This document shows, piece after piece, positions 1-7,672 of a DNA stretch of 64,000 nucleotides. The position numbers and the translations under genes are program-made. Source of the DNA: Robertmurraya korlensis NBRC 107688 (GTDB lineage Bacteria; Bacillota; Bacilli; Bacillales; Cytobacillaceae). The notes beneath the pieces are model-generated. The model did no database searches. It had not been told where the DNA came from and worked only from the letters and a program-made list of their open reading frames with translations. Numbering within the stretch: the first letter of the stretch is position 1; every line of letters begins with the position of its first letter. The DNA lies in NCBI RefSeq assembly GCF_001591645.1, contig NZ_BCVH01000001.1:1-64000 (forward strand), written 5' to 3'.

Positions 1-66
1 TCTTTAACTGTTAGAATTACTGAAGTAACTAACGTGTTTGTACTAATTATTATGGATGCTTTGTTG

Positions 67-150
67 AAAAATATACACACTTTTTCCCCCAAAGTTTTTT
101 AAGGAAGTGATACGATAGTTTTATCTTAATAAAAAGGTGGTGTCTTATAG
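67..150 (+). promoter_or_regulatory. comG operon leader, possible ComK/AT-box region
   Basis: The sequence just before comGA has runs of A and T (AAAAA then TTTTT around 66-86, and TTTTTT near 95-100), the kind of AT-box DNA that ComK binds upstream of comG in B. subtilis. The AAAA-N5-TTTT spacing is not exact, so the call is weak. An AAAGGTGGTG ribosome site lies at about 133-142. Confidence 0.3.
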
Positions 151-1221
151 GTGACTTCGATTGAAGAATTAGCCGATCGAATGTTGAAGGATGCTGTTTC
201 GAAGCAAGCAACCGATATCCACATTATTCCTCGAAAGCATGACACTCTTGTTCAATTCAGATTGGCGCATCGCCTCGTCACTCGCTACTCGTTCCCTACC
301 GAAGAATGCGAAAGGTTAATCTCCCATTTTAAATTCAATGCATCCATGGATATTGGAGAAAAAAGACGTCCCCAAAACGGTTCCTATTCAATCATGGTCG
401 ATAATCAGCAAATAGGTTTGCGCCTCTCCACTCTTCCAGGCAACAAGAAAGAAAGTTTAGTTATACGACTGCTCCCCGAGCACCAATCCATTTCTTCCTA
501 CCAAGTTTCATTATTTCCTTCTATGACAAATAAGCTCCTTGCTTTACTTAAACACGCTCACGGTTTAATCATACTTACTGGACCAACCGGAAGTGGGAAA
601 ACAACCACCTTATACACCCTGCTAGAAAAGAGCACCAATTTATTTGAACGTAATGTTATTGCTTTAGAAGATCCCATTGAAAAGGAAAGTGAAGCTGTTT
701 TACAGGTTCAAGTAAATGAAAAAGCTGGAATATCATATTCGACTGGTTTAAAAGCCATCCTGCGCCACGATCCGGACATTATTATGGTAGGCGAAATTCG
801 TGACGGTGAGACAGCAAAGATTGCTGTAAGAGCGGCGTTAACAGGTCATCTAGTTTTATCAACCATGCATACTCGTGATGCAAAGGGAGCTATTTACCGG
901 CTCCTAGAGTTTGGGGTAGATTGGATTGAAATTGAACAAACACTTGTTGCTGTAACCGCTCAACGACTGGTAGAGCTAAGTTGTACAATGTGTACAACTG
1001 AATGTTCTAGTGCTTGTTTTGTTTGTGAACGTTCAAAGAAGGCTTGTGTCTTTGAGATTTTAGCTGGTCAACCATTAAGTCATGTGATAGATGAAGCGAG
1101 GGGGGAGAAAAAAGCGTATGACTATACAACGCTAAGGAAGGTTATATCAAAGGGAATTGCACTCGGTTTTATTAAAGAAACGGAGTATGATCGATGGGTG
1201 TTAGACAATGAAATCAAATAA
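151..1221 (+). CDS. comGA: Competence type IV pilus assembly ATPase ComGA
   Basis: Cytoplasmic secretion ATPase (GspE/PilB family) that powers assembly of the ComG transformation pilus. The 356-residue length equals B. subtilis ComGA. A Walker A motif GPTGSGKTT lies near residues 145-153. A Walker B/Asp-box region with DPDIIMVGEIRDGE lies near 207-220, and a Cys cluster (CTMC, CSSAC, CERS) near 277-294. The start is GTG, preceded by AAAGGTGGTG. It opens the comG operon and overlaps comGB by 14 bp. In B. subtilis ComK activates this operon. The gene is intact here, but its partner comGC further down is interrupted. Confidence 0.96.
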   Translation: MTSIEELADRMLKDAVSKQATDIHIIPRKHDTLVQFRLAHRLVTRYSFPTEECERLISHFKFNASMDIGEKRRPQNGSYSIMVDNQQIGLRLSTLPGNKKESLVIRLLPEHQSISSYQVSLFPSMTNKLLALLKHAHGLIILTGPTGSGKTTTLYTLLEKSTNLFERNVIALEDPIEKESEAVLQVQVNEKAGISYSTGLKAILRHDPDIIMVGEIRDGETAKIAVRAALTGHLVLSTMHTRDAKGAIYRLLEFGVDWIEIEQTLVAVTAQRLVELSCTMCTTECSSACFVCERSKKACVFEILAGQPLSHVIDEARGEKKAYDYTTLRKVISKGIALGFIKETEYDRWVLDNEIK

Positions 1222-2239
1222 GTGGTTATTAACAGAACAATCCAATTTACTGAGACATGTTGGCGAATTGCTAGATAGGGGTTACTCTCTTTCCGAAGCG
1301 ATGGAATCCATTTCCTTACAGATGGTAGAAGGGAAGAAAAAACAACTGGCTAATAGTATAAAATTATTAAGAGAGGGTTTTTCATTCTCGTTGGTCTTAC
1401 AGAAATTAGGGTTCCACCGGACATTAGTTAGCTATGTGTATTTTGCGGAGCAACATGGGGGCCAAGCTCACGCTTTTATAGAAGCAAGTAAATATATGTT
1501 AAAGCAACAAAAAGATAAGAAGGAGTTAATGAAGGTATTAACATATCCTCTTATTCTGATTTTTACTACGATTTCTCTTTTTGTATTTGTTGATCAATAT
1601 CTCTTACCAAAGTTTGTATCTCTTTTTCAAACTATGGGTTTGCCTTCAAACCTATTTACGACAGTCATTATCTTTATCGGCTCTACCTTCCCCGTAATAA
1701 GTACTCTCCTATTGGTAACTCTTCTTGTATTGGCTTTTTACTACTTTTTTGTATTCAAAAACTATTCTGCCATAAAACAAAAGACCCTATTAGTATCCAT
1801 TCCGTTGTTCGGTTCATTTTTTCAATTATTAATTACTCACTACTTTTCTGTACAAATGAGTTACTTGTTAGGAGGGGGTCTTTCGGTATATGAGGCCGTA
1901 AGTCTTTTTGAAGGAAATAAGGAAAATAAGTTTGATCAGGAACTAGGATTCTTTCTAAAACAACATTTACTAAAAGGGACAAGTCTAGAAGAAATAATGA
2001 ACATGCAGCCTCTATTTGAGCGTGACTTATCAATCATCATCCAGCATGGACAAAAAAATGGAAGGCTAGATCAAGAGCTTTATTTCTTTAGTACCTATTG
2101 TATGAATAGATTTCATGAAAAAGTGAGCTATATGATGAAGTTTATTCAACCTTCTATTTACCTGCTCGTTGGAGTATTGGTTATTTCTATGTATTTATCC
2201 ATCTTGCTACCAATGTTTCATTTAATGGATGGTATTTAA
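1208..2239 (+). CDS. comGB: Competence type IV pilus assembly membrane protein ComGB
   Basis: Polytopic GspF/PilC-family membrane platform protein that works with ComGA to assemble the competence pilus. It has 343 residues with several hydrophobic segments, a pair around residues 110-200 and one at the C-terminus, and the family's repeated layout of cytoplasmic helical domains. Its ATG lies inside the comGA reading frame, so translation is probably coupled. comGC begins 18 bases after its stop. It appears intact. Confidence 0.94.
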   Translation: MKSNKWLLTEQSNLLRHVGELLDRGYSLSEAMESISLQMVEGKKKQLANSIKLLREGFSFSLVLQKLGFHRTLVSYVYFAEQHGGQAHAFIEASKYMLKQQKDKKELMKVLTYPLILIFTTISLFVFVDQYLLPKFVSLFQTMGLPSNLFTTVIIFIGSTFPVISTLLLVTLLVLAFYYFFVFKNYSAIKQKTLLVSIPLFGSFFQLLITHYFSVQMSYLLGGGLSVYEAVSLFEGNKENKFDQELGFFLKQHLLKGTSLEEIMNMQPLFERDLSIIIQHGQKNGRLDQELYFFSTYCMNRFHEKVSYMMKFIQPSIYLLVGVLVISMYLSILLPMFHLMDGI

Positions 2240-2257
2240 AATAAGGGAGAACAAAAA

Positions 2258-2446
2258 ATGAAAAAATTGATTAAAAATGAGAAGGCTTTTACACTAATTG
2301 AAATGATGATTGTTTTACTTGTAATTTCCGTACTATTGATCATTGCTGTACCAAATATTAGCAAGCATAACAGTAATATCAATGAAAAAGGATGTGAAGC
2401 TTTTAAAAAATTGAATAATTACAGTTCATCCTCATTACAATGTTGA
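2258..2446 (+). pseudogene. comGC: comGC 5' fragment, interrupted by integrated element
   Basis: N-terminal part of the major competence pseudopilin. The prepilin motif (K-A-F-T-L-I-E at residues 9-15) and the hydrophobic alpha-1 helix are present. After Phe49 in GCEAF the sequence leaves the ComGC family and ends with 13 foreign residues and a stop inside the element. Joining 2258-2405 to 16265-16440 restores a continuous 324-nt frame (107 residues) that reads GCEAFIVKMVEAQVQ across the joint, as expected for ComGC. In this state the pilin lacks its C-terminal domain. One of the two Cys known in B. subtilis ComGC to form a disulfide is on the other fragment. It is a reversible interruption rather than a decayed gene. 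Confidence 0.93.
2401..2405. other. attL core TTTTA (left junction)
   Basis: The left junction reads GAAGC-TTTTA-AAAAATTG and the right reads CTGTG-TTTTA-TTGTCAAA. The shared TTTTA is the maximum identity block, as expected for a large serine recombinase, which needs only a short common core. The bases left of it are comGC; the bases right of it are element DNA. Confidence 0.85.
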
Positions 2447-2494
2447 TTTTACAAAGTTTTTTTAGACTGGTCAATAGATTAGGAAGTGTTAAAG

Positions 2495-2764
2495 ATGACA
2501 AAAAAGAATATTGAAAAAGTAATTTATTTAGTAACTGATAATGACAAAAAATCTCCCCTGATTAACCTCTACTCTCTACCTACAAAATGTCCTGTCTGTC
2601 ATTCATTTCAAGAGCCTAAGCTAAGAGCAGTCAATTTTAAAGATGATAATGATGCTTGGGTACAGTTTAGCTGTTTAAATAATAAATGTAAGTCATCATT
2701 TACTGCATTTTATTTTAAAGGCAGTCATGGAAATGAGCAGTTTCATTTTCTATGCTTTTTATAA
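2495..2764 (+). CDS. Small zinc-ribbon protein of unknown function
   Basis: An 89-residue protein with two Cys pairs, CPVC and C-x4-NKC, that fit one zinc ribbon. ATG 2495 is chosen because AGGAAG (2481-2486) lies 8 bases before it; an in-frame GTG at 2486 would overlap that ribosome site. It resembles the N-terminal domain of the next gene: both have CP-V/I-C, about 25 residues, C-x-x-N-x-C, then F-x-A-x-Y and Q-F-x-F. It looks like a stand-alone copy of that domain. It is the first gene inside the element and would be reached by read-through from the comG operon. Function unknown. Confidence 0.7.
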   Translation: MTKKNIEKVIYLVTDNDKKSPLINLYSLPTKCPVCHSFQEPKLRAVNFKDDNDAWVQFSCLNNKCKSSFTAFYFKGSHGNEQFHFLCFL

Positions 2765-2812
2765 AATTTTGGTAAAATAGCCTTAGTACATAACTTAAAG
2801 GAGCTGTTTACT

Positions 2813-3487
2813 TTGGCAAGGGATTTTGATGATTTAATAAAGTACATAGACTATAGCAATCCTAATACTAGACCTGATTTTTTAGGTACATTGCCTGATA
2901 TATGTCCAATTTGCACTTATTCTATATCACCTGAGTACATTCTAATTTATTTTAAAGGTAGCTGGACTACCCATTTACTCTGTGGATGTCCTAGAAATGA
3001 ATGTGGTGCTTTATTCTTTGCTGAGTATCAGGAGTCTGGTAATCAATTTTATTTTCAAGGTTGCTATCCTAATAGTAAAACTAATAAAGAGTTTCCTCAG
3101 GAAGTAGCAGAACTATCTCCTAATTTTGTAGCTATTTTTAATCAGGCTCATCATGCTGAGCAGGAAAAGTTAGATTTAGTCTGTGGAGTAGCTTATAGGA
3201 AGGCTCTTGAGTATCTCATTAAGGATTATGTACTTAGTATGTACCCTGAGGATGACAGTAAGATTAAATCCATGCCTTTACAGCAATGTATCCAAAAGTT
3301 CATTACTGAGCCTAGCATTAAATTAATGGCAGAAAGAGCTACATGGTTAGGCAATGATGAGACTCATTACATTAGAAAATGGGTGGATAAGGACTTGCAG
3401 GATTTAAAAAATCTAATTGACCTTACAGTTTTCTTTATCAGCATGAGCTTAAAGGCTTCAAAATATAAGGAGGAAATGGTTAGATAG
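2813..3487 (+). CDS. Zinc-ribbon plus DUF4145-like protein
   Basis: A 224-residue protein. An N-terminal zinc ribbon (CPIC near residue 31, then C-G-C-P-R-N-E-C) is followed by a helical C-terminal half with Y-R-K-A-L-E-Y-L-I, reminiscent of the DUF4145 fold often found beside restriction and defence genes. The start is TTG at 2813, with AAAGGAG about 9 bases upstream. It is paired with the shorter paralogue just before it and ends before a terminator. The DUF4145 relationship is from motif memory and not certain. No enzymatic residues are recognised. Confidence 0.65.
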   Translation: MARDFDDLIKYIDYSNPNTRPDFLGTLPDICPICTYSISPEYILIYFKGSWTTHLLCGCPRNECGALFFAEYQESGNQFYFQGCYPNSKTNKEFPQEVAELSPNFVAIFNQAHHAEQEKLDLVCGVAYRKALEYLIKDYVLSMYPEDDSKIKSMPLQQCIQKFITEPSIKLMAERATWLGNDETHYIRKWVDKDLQDLKNLIDLTVFFISMSLKASKYKEEMVR

Positions 3488-3552
3488 AATAGTTATTTCT
3501 GTTATAAAAATTAAAGGGATTGAAAAATAGATTATAAAGGACAGGAGAGGAC

Positions 3553-3577
3553 AGGAGAATAATCTCCTCCTTTTTTT
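3553..3577 (+). terminator. Rho-independent terminator
   Basis: The inverted repeat AGGAGA-ATAA-TCTCCT is followed by CC and seven T. It closes the zinc-ribbon pair and would stop read-through from the comG promoter before the ABC-3C genes. Confidence 0.75.
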
Positions 3578-3630
3578 GTTTTGGAAAAATACATGGTAAA
3601 AAGAGGATTTTGTTGATTTATGTAGAATTA

Positions 3631-3646
3631 TGTACAGGATGTACAG
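3631..3646 (+). promoter_or_regulatory. Direct repeat TGTACAG upstream of the ABC-3C operon
   Basis: TGTACAG occurs twice, separated by GA, 25 bases before the HNH gene and upstream of its AAAGGTGG ribosome site. Each copy holds the palindrome TGTACA. It could be an operator for this operon; no cognate regulator is identified. Confidence 0.35.
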
Positions 3647-3670
3647 TAGTTTTAAAGGTGGTGTGTTTTT

Positions 3671-4429
3671 ATGCCTAAAAGAAGAAATTTATCTCCTCAT
3701 GAGAATGCCATATTATTAGCTGAGGTTGAGAGTCTGTGTCCTTTTGATGCAAAACCATTAATGTATGAAAAAAATGGTAGAAATCAAAAGTTGTGGGAGG
3801 GTGCACACATATACCCTTTAAACCCTACAGAAGAGGAGATTGAATTATTAAAGGATGAAGAAAGATTACATGAGGATGTTAATAACATAAAAAATTTTAT
3901 AGCTTTGTGTGGAGATTGTCACAAGAAATATGATAACCCTAGAACTGTTGAAGAGTACAGATTGTTGGTAAGCATAAAGAAAAATATTTTATCCAAAAGT
4001 GAAACAAGGTCAAAGTATGCTGACTACCAAATAGAAAAAGAAATTAAAGATGTCATTAAATTACTTGTTGAGGGGTCTGATGAGGGCTCATACACCCCAT
4101 TAAATTATGATGCTTTAAAATTAGATACTAAAGCAGATCATACATTATCTAGAATAACAAAAAATAGAATTAGGAATGAGATTACTGAAAATTACTTATA
4201 TATTCAACAACAGTTTAGAGATATTGACAGCCAATATCCCAAAACATTTAATGCTATAGCATCACAAGTTAAATCATTTCATGACACTTTAAGTAGGAGA
4301 GAATCCTCCCAAGAGATTATGTATGAGCAACTTACTGAATGGTTGTATAAAAGAACTGGAAATATTTCTAAAGGTGCTTGTGGAATTATAATCTCATTCT
4401 TTATTCAAAATTGTGAGGTGTTTTCATGA
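3671..4429 (+). CDS. HNH protein, first component of an ABC three-component-like system
   Basis: A 252-residue protein with an HNH nuclease-like N-terminal third: CPFD near residue 23, GAHIYP at 44-49 and K-N-F-I-A-L-C-G-D-C-H-K-K-Y-D at 74-88. These are the usual metal and catalytic positions (His46, an Asn near 72-75, His84, and Cys ligands). The remaining 160 residues are helical and would be the part that contacts the other components. ATG follows AAAGGTGGTG. Its stop overlaps the next start by 4 bp, and that gene overlaps the ATPase gene, so the three form a tight operon. This order of effector, short middle protein and DUF2326-type ATPase fits the computationally described ABC-3C conflict systems. 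It would be the DNA-cutting effector by inference. Confidence 0.75.
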   Translation: MPKRRNLSPHENAILLAEVESLCPFDAKPLMYEKNGRNQKLWEGAHIYPLNPTEEEIELLKDEERLHEDVNNIKNFIALCGDCHKKYDNPRTVEEYRLLVSIKKNILSKSETRSKYADYQIEKEIKDVIKLLVEGSDEGSYTPLNYDALKLDTKADHTLSRITKNRIRNEITENYLYIQQQFRDIDSQYPKTFNAIASQVKSFHDTLSRRESSQEIMYEQLTEWLYKRTGNISKGACGIIISFFIQNCEVFS

Positions 4430-4653
4430 TAGTACCTAACAAAGTAATTAGATTTAGTGAGTCAATTATTGGAAAGATGCCCATTATTCTTAAATTTTTA
4501 TCAGAGAAAGAAATGACAGTAAAGGACTTGTATTTTAAAACTCAAGACCACTTTGATGAAATTGATGAATTTATATATTCACTTGATGCCTTATTTCTAC
4601 TTGATGTGATTAAAGTAGATTTTGATAAAGGAGTAGTCACATATGTTAGTTAG
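4426..4653 (+). CDS. ABC-3C middle-component-like small protein
   Basis: A 75-residue protein with a predicted winged-helix-like layout, starting M-I-V-P-N-K-V-I. Its size, its position between an HNH effector and a DUF2326-like ATPase, and its L-S-E-K-E-M-T-V / L-D-A-L-F-L-L-D-V-I pattern match what I recall of the ABC three-component middle component 6 family. It overlaps both neighbours (4 bp and 11 bp), so the three products are probably made in fixed ratio. It would link the ATPase to the effector. The exact family number is uncertain. Confidence 0.65.
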   Translation: MIVPNKVIRFSESIIGKMPIILKFLSEKEMTVKDLYFKTQDHFDEIDEFIYSLDALFLLDVIKVDFDKGVVTYVS

Positions 4654-6262
4654 GATTAAAAGTGTAATATTTGCAGAAGAAACTATAGATTTTCATGAAG
4701 GACTGAATGTTGTATTAGGGGATAACAAAGGTTCTAACTCTATTGGTAAATCAACTTTACTTATGATTATAGATTTTGTTTTTGGTGGCAACACATACAT
4801 TACCCATAATAGTGATGTTGTTGCAAACTTAGGACATCATGAATTTGGCTTTACATTTGAATTTAATAAGAATGAATACCATTTTGTAAGAGGAACAGAA
4901 AATTCAGAGGTTGTCTATGAGAGTAATAATAAATATGAAAGATTAGTTGAAATCAGTGTTAATGACTTTACCAAGCAATTAAAGGATTTTTATGAGCTTG
5001 AATCAGGTCAACTAAGCTTTAGGTCTGCTGTGAGTAACTATTCTAGAGTTTGGGGGAAAGAGAACAATAATGTAAAAAAACCATTACATAGCTTTGATCA
5101 AGAAAAGTTCATCCAAACTGTAACCAATTTGATTAAGCTATTTAATGAATATGATGCCATTGATTTACAGGACCAGGCAGTAAAGAATCTTGAAGATCAA
5201 AGAAAAGTATTAAATAAGGCAGGTAAACATAAATTAATTCCCAAAATAACTAAAACTAAGTTAAAAAAGAACTTAAAAGAAATAGAGGCTTTAACTAAAG
5301 AAATAGAAAGAATAGGGAAAAGTGCGTATAGCAGCTCAGGTGATATTAGTGAGATTGTTTCAGAAGAAATGATTGCAATTAGGGAAAAAAAGAAAAAACT
5401 TATAGATGAGAAAGAGTATTATGTCTCAAGATTAAATAGGACAAATAAAACTATTGAGAGGTCATCAGTTGTTGGCTTTGAAAGTCTAGTAGAGTTTTTC
5501 CCAAATGTAAATGTTGAAAAATTAAAAAATATAGAATCATTTCATCAAGGCATAAGCTTTATACTAACTGATGAATTAGAGAATGCCAAAAAAGAATTGG
5601 CAGAAAAAATAGCTGAACTAAATAAAGAAATTGATAATATAGTAAAAAAGCAAGATAAGCTATTAAAACCTGATGAGGAACTTACTGTATTTATTGACAG
5701 TTTGATTGAAATGTCCTCAAAGCTAAAGAATTTACAGCTTGAAAATGATTACTACAATAAGTTGGCAGTAATAAAGGTAGATATTGAAACAAAAAAAAGT
5801 GAGCTTGAACAGCTAAAGGGAAAAATAGTTGAAAGAATTAGCAATGCAATAAATAAAAAACTAACAGAGATTAATGACTTAATCCATGAGGATAAAAGGA
5901 CTGCTCCTAAGTTGAATTTAACTTTCAGCAAATATGAGTATGAGGTATTTGATAACACAGGAACAGGGAAAGCATATACCAATTTAATTATTTTTGACTT
6001 AGCTATACTGTCACTTACTAAAATGCCATTTATTATGCATGACTCTTTCTTATTTAAAAATATTGAAAATGAGGCTGTTGAGAAAATCATCAATTTTTAT
6101 AATTCATTGTCAAAACAAGTTTTTATTGCAATTGATATTATTGACTTGTACAACAAGGAAACCCAAAAGATTTTAGAGGAGAAAAAAGTAATTCTATTAT
6201 CTAATGATAAGTTATTGACTACATTAGATTGGAGAGATAGTGGTAAGAAAGAAGCTGAGTAA
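4643..6262 (+). CDS. DUF2326-like SMC/Rad50-type ABC ATPase of an ABC-3C system
   Basis: A 539-residue ATPase with a split ABC head and a long coiled coil. The Walker A GDNKGSNSIGKST is at residues 27-39. Charged heptad-like helices fill about 185-420. A C-terminal half-head contains P-F-I-M-H-D-S-F-L-F-K near 460-470 in the Walker B position. The long G-S-N-S-I-G-K-S-T loop and MHDS are typical of DUF2326 (YydD-like) proteins. Such ATPases are thought to sense nucleic-acid structures and gate the effector. One of the element's only two CG dinucleotides lies in this gene (near 5325). A terminator follows at 6326-6351. Confidence 0.8.
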   Translation: MLVRIKSVIFAEETIDFHEGLNVVLGDNKGSNSIGKSTLLMIIDFVFGGNTYITHNSDVVANLGHHEFGFTFEFNKNEYHFVRGTENSEVVYESNNKYERLVEISVNDFTKQLKDFYELESGQLSFRSAVSNYSRVWGKENNNVKKPLHSFDQEKFIQTVTNLIKLFNEYDAIDLQDQAVKNLEDQRKVLNKAGKHKLIPKITKTKLKKNLKEIEALTKEIERIGKSAYSSSGDISEIVSEEMIAIREKKKKLIDEKEYYVSRLNRTNKTIERSSVVGFESLVEFFPNVNVEKLKNIESFHQGISFILTDELENAKKELAEKIAELNKEIDNIVKKQDKLLKPDEELTVFIDSLIEMSSKLKNLQLENDYYNKLAVIKVDIETKKSELEQLKGKIVERISNAINKKLTEINDLIHEDKRTAPKLNLTFSKYEYEVFDNTGTGKAYTNLIIFDLAILSLTKMPFIMHDSFLFKNIENEAVEKIINFYNSLSKQVFIAIDIIDLYNKETQKILEEKKVILLSNDKLLTTLDWRDSGKKEAE

Positions 6263-6325
6263 AGAGGGGTCTGGATTCAAGGTTTAGCTCCTTCTTGCTT
6301 TTATGGGATGTAAGTCAGATTAATT

Positions 6326-6351
6326 AGGGAGCTTTGTAGGCTCTCTTTTTT
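6326..6351 (+). terminator. Rho-independent terminator after the ABC-3C operon
   Basis: The stem AGGGAGC/GCTCTCT (6326-6332 and 6340-6346, one G-T pair) runs into six T. An in-frame TTG at 6350 of the next gene lies in this T-run and is therefore not a plausible start. Confidence 0.75.
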
Positions 6352-6394
6352 GTTAAACATAGAATTAAAGGAAACAGAGAATGAGGTAAAGAAA

Positions 6395-7153
6395 ATGAAT
6401 AAAGATAGTTTTTCTAATTGGTTAGAAACCCATACTGATTTACAACAATATGCAATAAAAAGATATTCTAGGGCTATTGAAAAACTTCCATCAGAATTGG
6501 GAGACTATGGGTTACAAAGAATTACTTTATTTAATCTAGCTGATACTACATTTATTGACACCATTCTTAATAACCCTGAGTTTAAAAAGAAGGATACAAA
6601 AGGTCATAGAATGTATAGCACTGCATTAAAGCATTTCAAAAGATATATTGAATACTTTTATGACTCTGAGTTACAAGCTGAGATGTTTAAAGAGGAGCAG
6701 GAGTTTGAAAAGTACCTTACAGTAAATCTTGCTGATGTTAGCAGAGCTGATATTGAGGATAAGCCAGAAAATAAACCTAAACATAGGTCAGTAAATAATA
6801 AAAAGGTATGGAACAGAAACCCCAAATATGCAAGTGAGGCTGTGGCTGATGCAGACTACTTATGTGAGTTTGACAATCAGCATAAGCATTTTATTTCAAA
6901 GTTTAATGGAAAGAATTATGTAGAGGCTCATCACCTTATCCCTATGCAGTATCAGGAGCAGTTTGAAAATAGCTTAGACATCCATTCCAATATTGTATCA
7001 ATCTGTTTAGTCTGTCATAAGAAAATCCATTTTGGACTGTTTGAGGAAAAGAAAGAAATATTAGAAAAGCTATTTAACAGCAGGAGAGAAAGACTTATCA
7101 AGGGTGGAATTAACATTAGCCTAGATGAGCTTTATAGTTATTATCAGGATTAA
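6395..7153 (+). CDS. HNH endonuclease, McrA-like
   Basis: A 252-residue protein. The C-terminal HNH module is clear: V-E-A-H-H-L-I-P-M at 176-184, then N-I-V-S-I-C-L-V-C-H-K-K-I-H-F at 199-213, giving His179/180, Asn199, His208 and His212 with Cys204/207. A further Cys at 157 (LCEFD) completes a zinc site. The N-terminal 130 residues are helical and may read DNA. The layout recalls McrA-type and other modification-dependent restriction HNH enzymes, but the DNA specificity cannot be read. ATG 6395 is used because GAGG lies 8 bases upstream. Its own terminator-bounded position makes it a separate unit from the ABC-3C operon. Confidence 0.75.
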   Translation: MNKDSFSNWLETHTDLQQYAIKRYSRAIEKLPSELGDYGLQRITLFNLADTTFIDTILNNPEFKKKDTKGHRMYSTALKHFKRYIEYFYDSELQAEMFKEEQEFEKYLTVNLADVSRADIEDKPENKPKHRSVNNKKVWNRNPKYASEAVADADYLCEFDNQHKHFISKFNGKNYVEAHHLIPMQYQEQFENSLDIHSNIVSICLVCHKKIHFGLFEEKKEILEKLFNSRRERLIKGGINISLDELYSYYQD

Positions 7154-7287
7154 CTACATGGAGGAGAGTTGATTGCTTTCCTTCTTTTTATATATTTCAA
7201 AGGAAATTACAGTATACTGGAATACATTGACAAAAAATGTCCTTCTGCTAATAATAGTTTATTATCAGGTTTTGGGAGGAAAATGGA

Positions 7288-7647
7288 ATGTATAAGGATA
7301 GAGGAATTATTACTGAGGATGAGCAGAAACTTATTTCTAGGTATCCTGAGGACATACAGGAAAGGCTAAAAGAAGAGCTGTTAAAGTCAAAAGAAATGAA
7401 TAAGTGCTCTAACTATGACAGTTTGATTGACAAAATGGAGCAGGGTTTAACAATCACTTTTAAAGATAATGTAACCTTTATTGGAAAGCCAAATACAGCT
7501 AGGCTAGCTAGATTTTTACTTGAGCATACTCAGAGGGTAAAATATAAGCCACTTAAAGAGGAGCTAGAGCATGATGGCAGGTTAGAGGAATTTAAGCAGT
7601 ATCCTAAAGGTACTAGAGTAAGAGCTAATGGAGAGGTAGTTTACTGA
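7288..7647 (+). CDS. Hypothetical protein with ITFK-VTF-GKPN motif
   Basis: A 119-residue charged protein starting at ATG 7288, 7 bases after GGAGG. Residues near 53-80 contain LTITFKDNVTFIGKPN followed by a short helix; a similar block (ITFKTKDQVT...HGKPN) occurs in the small gene at 14101, so the two are probably paralogues. The stop codon overlaps the left arm of a strong terminator. No known function. Confidence 0.65.
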   Translation: MYKDRGIITEDEQKLISRYPEDIQERLKEELLKSKEMNKCSNYDSLIDKMEQGLTITFKDNVTFIGKPNTARLARFLLEHTQRVKYKPLKEELEHDGRLEEFKQYPKGTRVRANGEVVY

Positions 7648-7672
7648 GAGCTGATGAGGCTCTCTTTTTTTT
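7646..7672 (+). terminator. Rho-independent terminator
   Basis: The stem GAGAGC/GCTCTC (7646-7651 and 7659-7664) has an 8-base loop and is followed by eight T. The left arm overlaps the stop codon of the gene at 7288. Confidence 0.85.

Noticed and set aside
6350-6394. TTG 6350 as start of the HNH gene
   Set aside because: It lies in the T-run of a terminator; ATG 6395 has a GAGG site.
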